From contig OY783206.1 in NCBI GenBank assembly GCA_963678705.1, forward strand, positions 20,347,807 to 20,411,806: a stretch of DNA of 64,000 nt. The letters run 5' to 3'. This DNA comes from Panorpa germanica (lineage: Eukaryota > Arthropoda > Insecta > Mecoptera > Panorpidae). The notes below the pieces were generated by a model. That model was not told the DNA's origin. It saw only the letters and a program-made list of their open reading frames with translations, and did no database searches. The position numbers and the translations under genes are program-made. Positions 21,608-33,450 of this stretch are shown piece after piece (the stretch's first letter is position 1; each line of letters begins with the position of its first letter).

Positions 21608-22117
21608 TGGTTTTTCAACAAGAACTTTGTTTTTTTCAATAGGGGCAACACCAACGACATGACAGTTTTGACATTTAGTTTTTTGACACATCAGTAGTGG
21701 GTGTTTTGGTAATTGTTACAATGAATTCAATTTCGTTCGAAAATCGCATTCAAATAATAAAAATGCGGTTACGGTTAATAGATTACGGTATCGAGGGATG
21801 TTAACAGCTCAATTTTGACCTATTATTGTGATATGAATATCCCTGATATGTGGTTTCAACAGGACGGTGCCACAAGTCACACAACCATCCGTGACGCGAT
21901 TTACGAAATAGACCCCCATTTTGCCAAAAAGTGACAGAAAATTATGATAAAATAATCGATATCTGTCAGCGTGGTCGTGGTGGACATTTGTCCGATATCT
22001 TTTTCATTCACAATTATCAAACCCTACTCTTTCTGATACAAAAATAATTTCTATAATAATCATTTTCATCTAAATTTCTTGTTCGTTTAAAAAAACAAAG
22101 TTCTTGTAGCAAAACCA
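21608..22117 (+). mobile_element. Internally deleted mariner/Tc1-like element
   Basis: Inverted ends of about 30 bp (TGGTTTTTCAACAAGAACTT and its near complement at 22088-22117). Inside are pieces of a transposase: MWFQQDGATSHT (about 21838-21885), which contains the second catalytic Asp, and a C-terminal RGRGGHLSDI (about 21970-22000). The N-terminal and third-acid regions are largely missing. Clear as a family member, clearly non-functional. No convincing target duplication. Confidence 0.65.
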
Positions 22118-22834
22118 GATACAACAGTGACGTATACGAGTGTGTGTGTGATACGTCATTTACTAGTAACAGCTGCGTCATGTACCTCATTAAGTTGCAT
22201 ATTATGATTGTTGCAAAAAAAGGAAAATAATCTCGATTACTTATTTCTTTTGTGACGTCATACGCAGAGCTAAAACAAGCGGCAAAACTGAAGTTGAAAT
22301 TTTAAACAGCTGTATTTTTGTCAACATTTGCATATTTAAAAAAATAGGAACGCTAATATACAAATATTAACCTATATTTAAACTCAAAATTGACAAGAAA
22401 CGATCTCCAAAAAATGAGTTTGCTTTATATTTTGGGAAACATTGGAAATAAACATGAGACAAAACTGGACATTGCTGGAGGATATGGAAGTGTATTTGCC
22501 ATGAAGAAATGGGAAGAAGGGTGAGAAGAGGAGAGGATCGAACACGATTACATGATTGATCCTTTTGTTTACGTGTTTTTTGTACGGATTTTATCGGCTT
22601 TAGCGGGCAACTGCTGGAGCTATTGATATCTTGTTTAAAGCTTATGTATGTATAACATGTATGGTATATGAATAAAAAGAAGCAATAGCTTGCAGAGAGC
22701 TTGCGTCAGTCGCTCGGAGACACTCATTTCAATGCTGAGCTGTAATGTTTACTGCCTTTACGTTAATGATGAAAATGTAATAAAATTTGAGTAACTAGTG
22801 TTCATAGTTTAGTTTAAATTGTTAAAAATAACCA
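22118..22834. repeat. TGACGTCA-containing dispersed repeat and AT-rich flank
   Basis: 22120-22330 shares GTGACGTCATACGCAGAGCT and surrounding text with 31140-31200 and, inverted, 52290-52470. The rest to 22834 is AT-rich without a recognisable gene. Confidence 0.45.
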
Positions 22835-23299
22835 ATGTGCTTGTGTCCTATGTCTTCATTTCTATAAAACTGGACTATATATTGATAAAGTTGGTTACTA
22901 GAACTTCAAATGTCCAATTATTTGTTAATAACTCCTTATATGTTAGGAGACATTACCAATTAAAAAAGTCATTTTGTTCCTTTAATTATTAAAGGGATTC
23001 AACGTTGCAGAACATACCATGATATGTGACATCACGTTCGCTAAGTTGCTATCTCTTTCATACAACAGAGTGTAAAAGAGATAGCATATTCATGACAGAA
23101 TTCTTATCCATAGAAAAAATAACTAACCTGCATTTAATAGTACAGACTTATTACGTCATAAATATGGCCGTTAATCTGTAGCGTTAAACTACAATTTACA
23201 ATTTAATAAAATAAAAACGCCAATACCATATACATTTATTAACATCTATTTCAATCAACACTTGAAAAATCGACCACTAAAAAATGGGTACATAAGCCA
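22835..23299 (+). repeat. Dispersed DNA repeat, GGCTTGTGTC family (copy 1)
   Basis: Begins TGTGCTTGTGTC and ends GGTACATAAGCCA. Internal matches to copies at 38035-38498 and 54394-55028 include ATTAAAGGGATTCAACGTTG and TACGTCATAAATATGGCCG. The ends of the best copy (TGGGCTTGTGTC / GAGCCCA) are inverted, so this is probably a non-autonomous DNA element of about 460 bp. Confidence 0.6.
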
Positions 23300-23386
23300 A
23301 TTTCCATATACCATAACTTTTAAGTATGGAAAAATAGTGACACGGTTTTAAAAAGCCACGTGTATATAAAAAATAATAATTTTTTG

Positions 23387-24405
23387 AAACTATTCCTGAA
23401 TTTTGCGAGCAATGTTCGCAATCTAACAGATTCGATCGAAACGAGTGAAGTTAGATTCGATCACAATTGAAAACACTATTCCTGAATACAATCGAAACTA
23501 ACATTCTCCATTCGATTGAATATATTGTGTAGAACGTTTTGTAGACTAGTTAAATGCGCGAAATTGAAATTAATTTAAATATTTTTTGTAAGTTGGATAT
23601 GATTATCTGGTTAATCTATTATTTCTGCATTTGTGCAGAATTTGTGCATATGAAGCATTTATCTTAGTATAGTACAAATTTAATATTGAATACAGAGTTT
23701 GCATAATAATTTATATATTCTCCTATTTATTAATTTTATAGAACTTTTAATTATTTCACAATTGGATTTTAAAAATTATATGCATTAATAGAATATTAGA
23801 ATACATTATATTTGTTAAATTATGATAGATTAAAAAAACAGCACTTATTTTAATAAGTATATTTAAGAATAAACACAATATACTGTTTCTAATTTTATTA
23901 ATAAATAAACAGTATATTCTATTATAAATAAGATCTATTAATTAAGTGTTTTGGCTACGTCTAGTTTCTGATTCTAATGGTTGTATTTTCTTAACTGTAT
24001 TTTATTTTTCATATAATTTAACTCCGTTTCTTCAAGCATAGGTAAATTATTTAAAGCCATACTTCTTAAAGATGTCATTTTTATTAAATTAATATAAAGC
24101 GCAATAAAAAGTAATAGAAAATTTTTAGGTTAACTTCAACAAATATTTATTTTTTTGACATTTTTAGAAATCTTCTAAATACTCCTTTACCTGAAACAGT
24201 GATAACTAATGAAAATCACTAAAATTTACTGCTTGATCGTACATTCGCAAGCTAAATAGTCGAAGTGCAAATGTTCACTTTTTTGCTCGATTTCTCTACT
24301 CGTAAATTTTCGTAAAATTTTCAGGAATATCACTTTTGAGTAAATCGAGTGATTTTTCCGGAAAGAAGAAGAGTTTACGATTCGATTGAACTCAGGAATA
24401 GCGCC
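23387..24405. repeat. Possible TIR element with CTATTCCTGA ends
   Basis: CTATTCCTGAAT-type motifs occur at 23390 and 23480, and inverted (CAGGAATAGCG) at about 24392. ATCGAA-rich sequence adjoins both ends. The interior is AT-rich with no ORF. The boundaries are uncertain. Confidence 0.35.
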
Positions 24406-24598
24406 CCCGATCGAGAGGGAAATTCAAAATAAAAAGAGATCATACTCTAAGAAATGAATAAAGTTATTATACGTTTCTTTTAACAGCGTTGTTAAAATTA
24501 TTATTACTTTTAAAAAATGTTTAATGATAAATTGTTGAAGTAATGTTGAATTGAATTAATCTGAATTTAACATTAATTATAGGTAATTCTTTAATTAA

Positions 24599-24810
24599 AG
24601 TTCAAATTACGAGAGTTCGGCTGTGCTCATACTTAAAACAAGTTGTGGGGTATAAACTGCCGATATAACTAAAAAGCACTGATTCAGTTATTTTTCTATA
24701 ATGTATATAGGAACGAATAAGATAAATTCATTATGGTATTATAGATTTATACCACTTTTATAAACTCTTTTAAGTATAAGTCGCCGCCGAACTCTCGCAA
24801 TTTGAACTAT
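24599..24810 (+). repeat. Intact 212-bp MITE of the 15685-element family
   Basis: Inverted ends of about 40 bp: AGTTCAAATTACGAGAGTTC at the left and GAACTCTCGCAATTTGAACT at the right, extending to ACTTAAAA / TTTTAAGT. It serves as the uninterrupted reference for the split copies at 20672-21384 and 31548-32234. Confidence 0.75.
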
Positions 24811-25152
24811 AATAAACTATCATATGAATAAAAAAAATATTTTAACGAAGAAAGTCATTTAATAGGGAATTGGATAATTCATGTTCAAATGTACAGTCTC
24901 GATAAATATTCATCACTTCTATACTTCGGATTAACGAGAAATAAACTTGTTGCATTGACTTTGTTGAATAAGGACTGTAGAAGTTTTACATTTAATTAAC
25001 AATGAATAATTTTTAATAATAAAATTAAAACTACAGGTCAAAACTATGTTAGTGTTACACTCCTACAGTTCAGAACTTAATTATGGAAACAGATCTTATT
25101 AAATTTAGATTTCGCCTTTCTAGAGATCTCGCAAGTAGCAGCACTAGTGCCA
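24811..25152. other. AT-rich non-coding DNA
   Basis: Nothing recognisable beyond AT-rich sequence. Confidence 0.35.
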
Positions 25153-25155
25153 TAA

Positions 25156-25700
25156 AGCCTGCCGCACACTGCTAACGTATTTAAGTGAATTTTGAACGGA
25201 CGTATACGCGGTACTATGCTTTACCTATCCGAACCCTATAAGTGTAATAAATCTTGCACACTGCAAGCGACAAAGCCGTCCGCATACGGGCGTTATGTTG
25301 CTGTCATACTGGAAGCGTATTTAAGCGAATTTTAACCAAAGAAATAAATGCTACACCGCTAAAACTATCCGAACCTTGTTAATGCAATCAGCCGTCTCAG
25401 CCTGGAAGGGAATACAATAGTTTCTTTCATAACAGAGGTGTATCGATAAAAATTAAAGTAAAAGTTTGCTCTCATGATAAATTGTGTTAGTGCAAAACAA
25501 CTCCAATACCACTACCCTACAGTACACAAGTTTGACTTGGCGTACTGCCATTTCGGTACGTGTTATGTAGGTATTGTGACACAACACATGCAAAGAACAC
25601 AGGAGTCGGCTTGCTCTGAGAGTTCTAGTTGCTCAACCTAGCCGTCGATTTACGTTCGAATTTACCGTCACTTAAATACGCTTGCAGTGTGTGACAGGCC
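25156..25700 (+). repeat. Harbinger-like MITE family 2 (copy A)
   Basis: 545 bp, ends AGCCTGCCGCACACTGC and GCAGTGTGTGACAGGCC, with a TAA target duplication at 25153-25155 and 25701-25703. Related copies are at 43012-43824 and 63447-63911. Internal markers are CGGTACGTG and TTGTGACACAACACATGC. Confidence 0.72.
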
Positions 25701-26399
25701 TAACTCTAGTATCTCTAACTAACTAATTCCTACACCCTTCGCGCGATTGGATTCATCTTGAGCTAAATTAATTTATTTTCAAGTACAAATGCTAATTATA
25801 ATAACAATTATAAGTAATTAATATGCTAATGAAGTGGAGTGTGCCGCTTTCGATCACCACCATCCCCGTCTCTCTCTAACACCATCATCCACCCTTCTTT
25901 GTTATGATCACATGGGCGTCCCGGCGTCCCATCCTGTCCTCCCCTACGCGTCCGTCGCGGACCATGGTTATTAGCTCGGTGAAGCGGTAATTTTTCTGTC
26001 AACTAATATTTCTGTGATACAGGGTGATTAAAAAGAATTAAACACGCCTCAAATTTTGATATTTATTAGCACTTACGTTTAGCGAAAATTGCCTGTTTTC
26101 TACAGAAAAACATTCTAAAACTTCTGGCGTATTCGAAATTTTCCCTATATATCCAGGAAACCCGTAATTTTGAGAAAAAAGTTTGCCACATTTTGCTCTA
26201 TAACTTTTAATTCGCAATAGAGAGAAAGTTGAAATTTTGAATTTATATTTTGCTATTAATTGTGAAAATATATAGTTTTTTATTAATTTAATGTGTGTGT
26301 CGTTAGACATTACATTCTTTCAATATTAAATCTTTTGAAATTTGGAATTTTTATTAATTCCAAAAGCAATACTTGATTTTTATACTCTTTTTTATATAT

Positions 26400-27265
26400 T
26401 TTCTTGCTCCCTAGTCCTCATTGTTTCTCTCCCTTTACTATTTTCTTCTTGAATTTAAGTTTAACTGTTTCTACTCTCCCATTCCTTCTCTTTCCTTGCT
26501 CCTCCGCTCTATCACTATCATCAACCGCTTTCCTTCACTGCCTCCCTTTAATAGCTGCACAATCTTATTTTCACTTTTTAGACTTTTCTCACTTCAATAC
26601 CTAATGTGCTCCAGCGTTTCGATCTCTCTATCTAGAATACCTTACACATCCTTTTCTCTTTATTTTTCTAGTATCTGTTGCCTTCTCTTCGTTTCCCAAT
26701 ATAAATCTTGCGAAAATATATTATTTTACTTAAAGTTTAAAAAAAATTGAAAAAAAAGTAGCGTTACGGAAAGTTAAAATTTTGGGTTGTGTAATAATTG
26801 AGTATCTAATTATTTAAAAAATAAATAAAATAAAAATAAATTAATTTGGGGGAGATGTGGCAAGTGTAAAACTTCTGCTAGAAAGTTAAAATTTTGCACA
26901 TAGGCTAAGTATAGTAGCTAATTTACAAATCACATTTTTTGTAAAACTGATAATATATTTTATTTTGTTAATGAAAAGAAAAAGTTATAATGCTTTGAAT
27001 TAAGAATGGAAGTAAAATTTCAAATGAAATCACAAACTTATTTAATTAGAGTTCCCATATAGGGCTAAGAGGCAGTGAAGGGAAGCAGAAGAAAGAGAGA
27101 AGTAGCGAGGAAACAGTTAAACTTCAGTTCAGAAAATAGAGGATTTGCGGAAAGGAGAAAAGGACAAGAGGTGGATGACGGAGATGGAGACAATGATAAA
27201 ATAGTAAAGGAAGAGAGTCAAGAAGAAATAGTAAAGGTAGAGAAACAATGAGGAGTAAGGAGCAA
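26400..27265. repeat. Decayed R1-like LINE tails in two orientations
   Basis: The pyrimidine-rich 26400-26740 read on the minus strand, and the purine-rich 27060-27260 on the plus strand, are related to 33130-33450 (AACGCTGGAGCACATTA and GGAGGCAGTGAA). The strand composition and the ETLEH-type text identify the 3' end of a non-LTR element. No intact frame. Confidence 0.4.
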
Positions 27266-28506
27266 GAAAATATATGAACTAGAGTATAAAACTCAACATT
27301 GTTGTTGGAATTACTAAAAATATTAGAATAATTTTAAGTTTAGGTTAGCAATGAAATGTAATTACATGATTTAATATTGAAAGAATGTAAAGTGTAACGA
27401 CACACACATTAAATAAATAAAAATATAGGCAAATCGTCAAATGAGTTTGGTTATATGGTATCCAACTATGCCGATGCTCAAAGAAAATTAACATAGGAAT
27501 TAGGGATGTAGCTAATATTTGCACCTTTTTTAATATTCGCATTCGCAATAGATTATGCGAATGTATTTAGCAACAAAAGTGAAAATAATTTATAAAATAA
27601 CAATGCAACTGATTCGGTTGAACTGTGCAACTCGCAATATGCAATAACAATAATATAATAACCAAAATAAACTTTCAACTTTTTAAACACACAGTGGAGC
27701 TAAGAAAATTACCAAATTTTTAATTACACTAAGCTTCTTTAAATGATATCTTTACTGAGAACACAAATGATCCTATATTTTAATGTTCCAACTGTATGTT
27801 TATATTCTTATATGTTTGGTACTGAATTTTGTATGATAGCTCGAAAACGGTTTTTGAAAATTTCCTGGAAACCCGTAATTTTGGAAAAACTGAAAAATAA
27901 GTGAGCCCTTTTTTGCTGTATTACTTTTAATTCGTAACAGATAGAAAGTTGAAATTTTGCATGTGTATTAAGGTATTCAATGCTGGCATTTCTCAAAAAT
28001 TAGAAATTCAAAAATTGAAAAAGGGGGGGTTGAAGAAATTCAGGGGCCCGATAGGGAACTTTGAATAAAGTTTATATTCTGGATTCTCGAATAATAAAGT
28101 ATATTATTAATAAAAAAAAATTAAAAATTTTATTTGGGGGCACGAGGGCAGTATTTGAAGAGAGTAAAAATTGTGCTAGAAAGTTGAAATTTTGTATATA
28201 GGCTAACCTTGGTAACTTATTTACGAATCGAAAAAAAAATCCCAAATTTTGAAAAAAAGTTGGTCTAATAACGCATAAATTGAAAATTGACGGGGGTAAA
28301 CTCTAGTAGGATTTATATTATATTACTAAGGAAATTATTTAGTATATAGTGGAGTAAAGGAATATTAAGCTTTAGGAATAAAAATTTTGATGGCATATGC
28401 TAAAATTTGGCGCCATATTTAAAAAGCAGATATTCGCATTCTCGGATGTAGGAAATCATACATTGTTGCATCCCTAATAGAAATTATGCAACGTTTTTAA
28501 AATTAA

Positions 28507-28722
28507 GTACTGAGAGATATATTCAATGCACCTTGGTATATTCGAAATAGCGATTTTTACCAGGATATCCAAATGGAGACCGTCGACGAAGAAATAAAAA
28601 GATCTGGTTCCAAGCATCATGGGAGACTGCACTGTTATCTGGATGACGAGGTACTCAAGCTGTTGGACAACCAAGCGATAACTAGAAGACCTAAGAGGAA
28701 AACACCCTTCGAACTGCAATGA
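28507..28722 (+). pseudogene. Jockey-type LINE ORF2 3' fragment
   Basis: A continuous 71-residue reading frame before TGA: starts VLRDIFNAPWYIRNSD, passes METVDEEIKR and ends RRPKRKTPFELQ. It corresponds to the C-terminal region of the antisense LINE fragment at 40512-40811 (VLRGIVNAPWYI, DTVGEEIKSI, LRRTKLSDL). No ATG and no upstream RT, so it is a 5'-truncated copy. Confidence 0.65.
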
Positions 28723-29331
28723 CATCTATAAAAGAAGTGGAAAAAACAAAAATATAAATAGTGAAAATGAAGGAAATGTCAATATATATTGGTTATGGAT
28801 AAATTGCTGGTTGGTCATTAGACCAGTTGTAATTACGTAAATGAATAAAAAAAAATGTAATAAAATTTAAATAATATCCTTCGTCCAGTTCATTAGAGAG
28901 ACATCTATGATTATGTTCAATAAGAACCTGGAGGATCGATATATATATATATAACAAACATCAAGAGGTAAACGCTAATAAGCTTACACTTTTTAATCAC
29001 CCTGTACATCTAACAATAGGGTGGTATCCAATACACCATCTAAACGCTTGCGCACTGACTGCATATAAATTGAGCTTATTATACAAAAATATCCTATAAC
29101 AAAAGACTATCTATCTCTTTCTATTTAATATAAATTATTTATATAGCTAGCTCATTCTTTCATAGCAACTTGTTCAATTTCAAATCTTTTACAATAGATG
29201 TAGTTTACCGCGTTTTGTACCGTGTTCCAAAGGGGGTGTAAGGGTAGGAGACGGGTATGGGTTAAAGGGTGGTGCTGCTAGCTTATTACACCTCATTTAA
29301 CCACCCTTAACATTGTAAATTACTCATTTAG

Positions 29332-29388
29332 ACGTGGAATCAGCTAACGACGAACTAGAGCACTTTCTGAAGTCATTAAAATATAATG
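29332..29388 (+). CDS. Candidate 57-nt internal exon
   Basis: Acceptor TACTCATTTAG and donor GGTATAAT enclose a reading frame in one phase (two bases, 18 codons, one base): VESANDELEHFLKSLKYN. The composition is coding-like and differs from its surroundings. The phase at its end agrees with the exon start at 36788. No protein family recognised and no other proof. Confidence 0.3.
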
Positions 29389-30040
29389 GTATAATTATAT
29401 ATGTTGCTAAATAATTGTCAGAGTGGTGGGGGAAGAGGGAGAAAAGCGAGGAGAGAATTATGTGGTTATGTCACAAAAGATATTCACGAGGTAGGCGCGA
29501 CAATAACACGACCACCGAATCTCCTATGATGGGTTGCACTATCAAATTTCGAAATTTGCAAAACTCTTTCAATGGTAAAAATTTCACTAGCGATGTTTAC
29601 TTGGTTCAGTTTTTTGCTGATAAGGACCATAAGTTCTACGACCGCGGAGCATCTTAAAGTTAAGAGAAAGATGACGAAAAGGTCATTGAACAAAATGGAA
29701 AATATATATTTAATTAAATGTTTATCATTTGTATGAGAGAAAGAAATTTACTATGTTACCAACGCAATTCACGTCGGTGAAGTACGCAGTCGATTCGATA
29801 GCAAGTCGCTTCATGTATTAAATCGAACTGTAAATTACATAGCTAATCAGTACATTTAAGACACACAAGATTACAGACTGTAGGAGTATAACTATTAGTG
29901 CAGGCAACATATTAGTTAATCTATTTAGAAAGAAAAATTTAAGTAAATATTGAGCAACATCATATTTATAAGCACTTTATGAGTTGCTTGCACGCATATG
30001 AGCAAGAACTATCATTGTATATGGTTTAAATGTTGATAAA
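29389..30040. other. Non-coding DNA
   Basis: ORFs on both strands overlap at 29415-29693 with no recognisable domain and are probably chance. The rest is AT-rich. Confidence 0.35.
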
Positions 30041-30395
30041 AAACGAGCCATGTCGAGCCGTGTTTCGTGACTGTATAGAATTTTTAACAATAGCATAATA
30101 GGGGATTTTATTATGTCGTGTTTGTATGTATGTATGTATTTAAATACTTTTGAATAGTATTTGTGCACATCACTGCTCATGATGTCACCATCAAAAGCAT
30201 GCAACGTAATTTCCCTGCGACTAAGAAACATAGTCGCTCAAAACCAATTTCAAATCAGTTTATTTTCGTTTGTGCCATGTGTGTTCTCTCACTCTTATAT
30301 ACGTGCGTTTTATCACTAACACAGATGTATTCTCATTCAGTTCAGGCAGATTCGGCACTAAGGTTTGCAATCAGTCGACCCATGTGCGGACGGCC
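30041..30395 (+). repeat. Truncated Harbinger-like MITE family 1
   Basis: Matches 20945-21257 (shared CGAGCCATGTCGAGCCGTGT and the CCATGTGCGGACGGCC end) and is followed by TAA. The left terminal repeat is missing. Confidence 0.65.
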
Positions 30396-31547
30396 TAAGT
30401 CAAAGTTTTACATGTTAAATACCAAAATTACAGAAAATTTTCATCGACACTAGTAGTTTAGAGATCTGAGGTTGGATTCCCAGCCAGGTCGACTTTAGGT
30501 AACCTTGCAACATGCATAGTTTCTAGCCAACATCAAATAATATATATATACGTGGCGTCCTACAGATTGTGACGTCACTATGCGTCGGTGGTGCATCATT
30601 TACAAGTAATAGCGTTTAAATTATTAACAATTTAAACAACATGAAATAAATGGATTTGTAATTTGAATTATCCCAGGACTTAATCCTTATTGAATGTATT
30701 TAAATATACGAGTCCTCGGTCCCTGAGTCCCTGCTCCTCGTCCTGCTGGCAACCCATTTCATCCCATGTCCTGCATACATACATATATCTGCTATGATAT
30801 TAAATTAAATGTGAATTGAGCGAGATGACGTAACAACTTGGATATTTTCTCTAATTTTTTTTCTTTAAATTTTCTTATAAAGAGTCAACAGAGATTCAGG
30901 CCTGAAATACAAACAAATGTAGTGCTTTATTTATAATTTTTTTCTTTGACGTCATGCGTCATAAATTGGACTAGTGTGATATTCATTTGTTTGTTAATAT
31001 AGATAAATAAAATTGCAGTAAAATTTCAACTTAAGGTTAAGCCACATGGTTAATAATATAATAGTCCAATTCATGACGCATGACGTCTGAGAAAAAGTTA
31101 TAAAATCAGAAATGCAACCCAAGCATTTTGTTTGATACTTATTTCTTCTGTGACGTCATACGCAGAGCTAAAATAAGCAGCAAACTGAAATTTAAATTTG
31201 ATGTATTCTACTTTTGGATATTAAAAAAAATAAAAATAAAATGAAGAATGAACACCTTGTGTACATTCATCTGAGTACAGCACTGATATTTTTAAACTAA
31301 GCATTATTGTAGTGACCTTACAGACATCAGGCACCCCTCAAGTGTGATAATAATACCCAACTTACAATTTATAACCTGCATAAATTGCAACCATTTAAGT
31401 AAGTAAATAAGTGCCTCTGAATTAGAATTACTACTTCTCTCTTTTGATCAGTTCCTCTCTCTGAAGACTAACGTACTTAGTTTCTTCACGGCACTGACAA
31501 ATTACAAACAATTTCTAGTGTTTAAATTCAACTAAAAAATATTGTGA
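30396..31547. repeat. Foldback around TGACGTCA motifs plus dispersed repeat
   Basis: 30948-30975 (GACGTCATGCGTCATAAATT, then GGACTA) is mirrored at 31063-31090, forming a short-armed foldback. 31140-31200 matches 22255-22310. 31255-31510 matches 56690-57000 (shared GACATCAGG, TTAGTTTCTTCACGG). A tRNA-like GGTTGGATTCC at 30471 is not supported by an A box. Confidence 0.45.
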
Positions 31548-32234
31548 AGCAGACGGCGACTCATACTTAAAACAAGTTGTGGGGTATAAACTGCCGATAT
31601 AAGTAAAAAGCACTGACTCACTTATTTTTCTATAATGTATATTGAAATGAATAAGATAAAATTCATTATCGTATTATAGATTTTGGACGAAATCCAACAG
31701 TAGTATCTTATATGTTCAAAATCATTGTAAATTGTTTGATGTAAATAGTTGTACTTGTCAGTTATATCCCCTCTATTCCCTCACCTTAAGACATCGCACA
31801 AACCAAAACCTTTTCTTTCAATCCTATTCAAATACGCATTTCTTTATCTAGTCGAACAACCTTCAAATATTTTTCATTCCTTTATTCTTTACAAAACCCG
31901 TTCCTTTACTGTTATAAACAAAACTACATTGTTTTAGATATAACAAGTAAAATAAAATACTAAATTGAATTCGGTATCAAAAATATAACAAGAGCTGTAA
32001 GACATAAAACTTAACTTGGTAGTAATTATAATTTGTAGAAAATATAATGATATTAAATTAAACGAAGTGTGCTGTTTCCTTTAAATAATCGGTCGAAATT
32101 GGCTTACACCGACTTGAAAAGAACGTTGCACCAAGATCATCAGCGAATCGACTCTTGACAACGCTACAGATTTATACGGCTCTTATAACCTCTTTTAAGT
32201 ATAAGTCGCCGCCGATCTATCGTGATTTGGACTA
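31548..32234 (+). repeat. MITE of the 15685-element family, split copy
   Basis: 31548-31682 and 32166-32234 correspond to the two halves of the intact 24599-24810 copy (ACTTAAAACAAGTTGTGGGG; TTTTAAGTATAAGTCGCCGC). About 480 bp of unrelated AT-rich sequence separates them. The left terminus is eroded. Confidence 0.6.
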
Positions 32235-32690
32235 TACCTACTATACATAGTTTAACCCTTATATCAATCGAAAATTAAAAAAAACGATTTTACAGATCCA
32301 TTGATCAGCGTACCCCTAGTTGCTTCATACACACATATAAATAACAAGTGTATGATGAAACGACAAAGGGTTTCGCGGGGTTGGCAGAGAGAAGGGGGGA
32401 GCGCCCCTTACATCAATTTAAACATAAAGTTCTCACATAGAATTAAGCCGAGGCGTAATACTAAGTGAGTGAATAGATCAAAATAGGAATTGAAGCACTT
32501 GCTACCGTATAAATGTACATCGAGTGTATGGTATGTGTGTATATTTGGTAGGACAATAGTATTGCCAGATTTAGTAACTCAGACTCCTTCCTCCCTTACC
32601 CCCTAGCCCCTACCCGAGCCACTTAGCGTATAAGTAATGTCTGGGAATCTTTACAAATGCTGCTACTACAGACTGCAGATTCTAGTTGGT
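32235..32690. other. Non-coding DNA with a G-rich patch
   Basis: GC-richer segments at 32360-32410 and 32580-32620; no open frame or repeat match noticed. Confidence 0.3.
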
Positions 32691-32699
32691 GCAAGTTTT

Positions 32700-33450
32700 T
32701 GATGATTTATATGTGGAAAAAGGAAAACACCTGAGATTTTAATATGGAAGTGCAACAGGAAAGGATGGAGTGGAAGAGTGAAGAGAAGAACCACACAAGA
32801 TACAAACCGTTGTCGACGAGGAGGATGGCGTAGTACCTGATAAACAGGGAAGCAAGGAAACGTGGATGATCGCAAGGTTTAGACTGGGAAAAGAAGGAAG
32901 AAAAAAAAGATATTGAGGGAAAGAGGTCGAGAAAACATAAAGGGTGTATAGGAAGGAGAAGAAGAAGCTGGAGCACATTAAGGCTCCTATTTTGTAGTTG
33001 TTTAACTTCTGATGATTTTTTATAAGTCTATATTTTCTACATTATAATCGCTCCAAGGTATGGGATCTATTTCAGTCCTAATTTAAAGTCGCCTGGTAGC
33101 TTTTGCTAAACTTACATAGCTTAACTTTTTTTAGATTTGGAAACGAAGAGAAATGCAGCAGATACTTGGAAAATGGAGAAGAAAGAATGTGCAAGGTGAG
33201 CGGGAAGAGATATAGAAACGCTGGAGCACATTAAGTATTCATGTGAGAAAAGAGTACACAGTGAAAAAAAGTTAAAAGTGTGCAGTTATTATAAGGAGGC
33301 AGTGAAAGGAAGAGGTGGATGGCGGAGATAAAGAGAAGGAAGGACAGAGTAGAAATAGGAGGGAGAGTAGCAGGAAGAAAGAAGCAGTAGGGCTTTAAGA
33401 TTATTTGTTTTGTTTTTTTGGAAGGAGTGAAAATAAATAGATTGAATAAG
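32700..33450 (+). pseudogene. Two decayed R1-like LINE 3' ends
   Basis: 32845-32990 reads IARFRLGKEGRKKRY and then, after stops, EKKKLEHI. 33150-33240 reads RMCKVSGK and ETLEHIKYSC across frames. These resemble the zinc-binding tail that follows reverse transcriptase in R1-like elements (ARFR.GNE...RYW...CRVCG..EE..EH). Strong purine bias on the plus strand and multiple frame breaks. Confidence 0.45.

Larger units (their letters stand above)
26020..29004. mobile_element. TIR-bounded 3-kb composite of repeats
   Basis: CAGGGTGATTAAAAAG at 26020 is perfectly mirrored at 28989-29004, with TA on both outer sides (26018-26019, 29005-29006). CAGGGTG ends with TA duplication suit a Tc1/mariner-type element. 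No transposase is seen inside. The interior is a mosaic of the GAAAGTTGAAATTTTG repeat, purine/pyrimidine-rich LINE debris (26400-26740, 27060-27260) and a LINE 3' piece (28507-28722). It could be two separate solo ends rather than one element. Confidence 0.45.

Noticed and set aside
28920..28960. AT dinucleotide runs as possible origin or promoter elements
   Set aside because: Simple ATAT microsatellites are frequent in this AT-rich window (also near 30540 and 42970) and carry no specific signal.
30455..30500. GGTTGGATTCC resembling a tRNA B box
   Set aside because: Two mismatches to the consensus and no A box; not called as SINE or tRNA.
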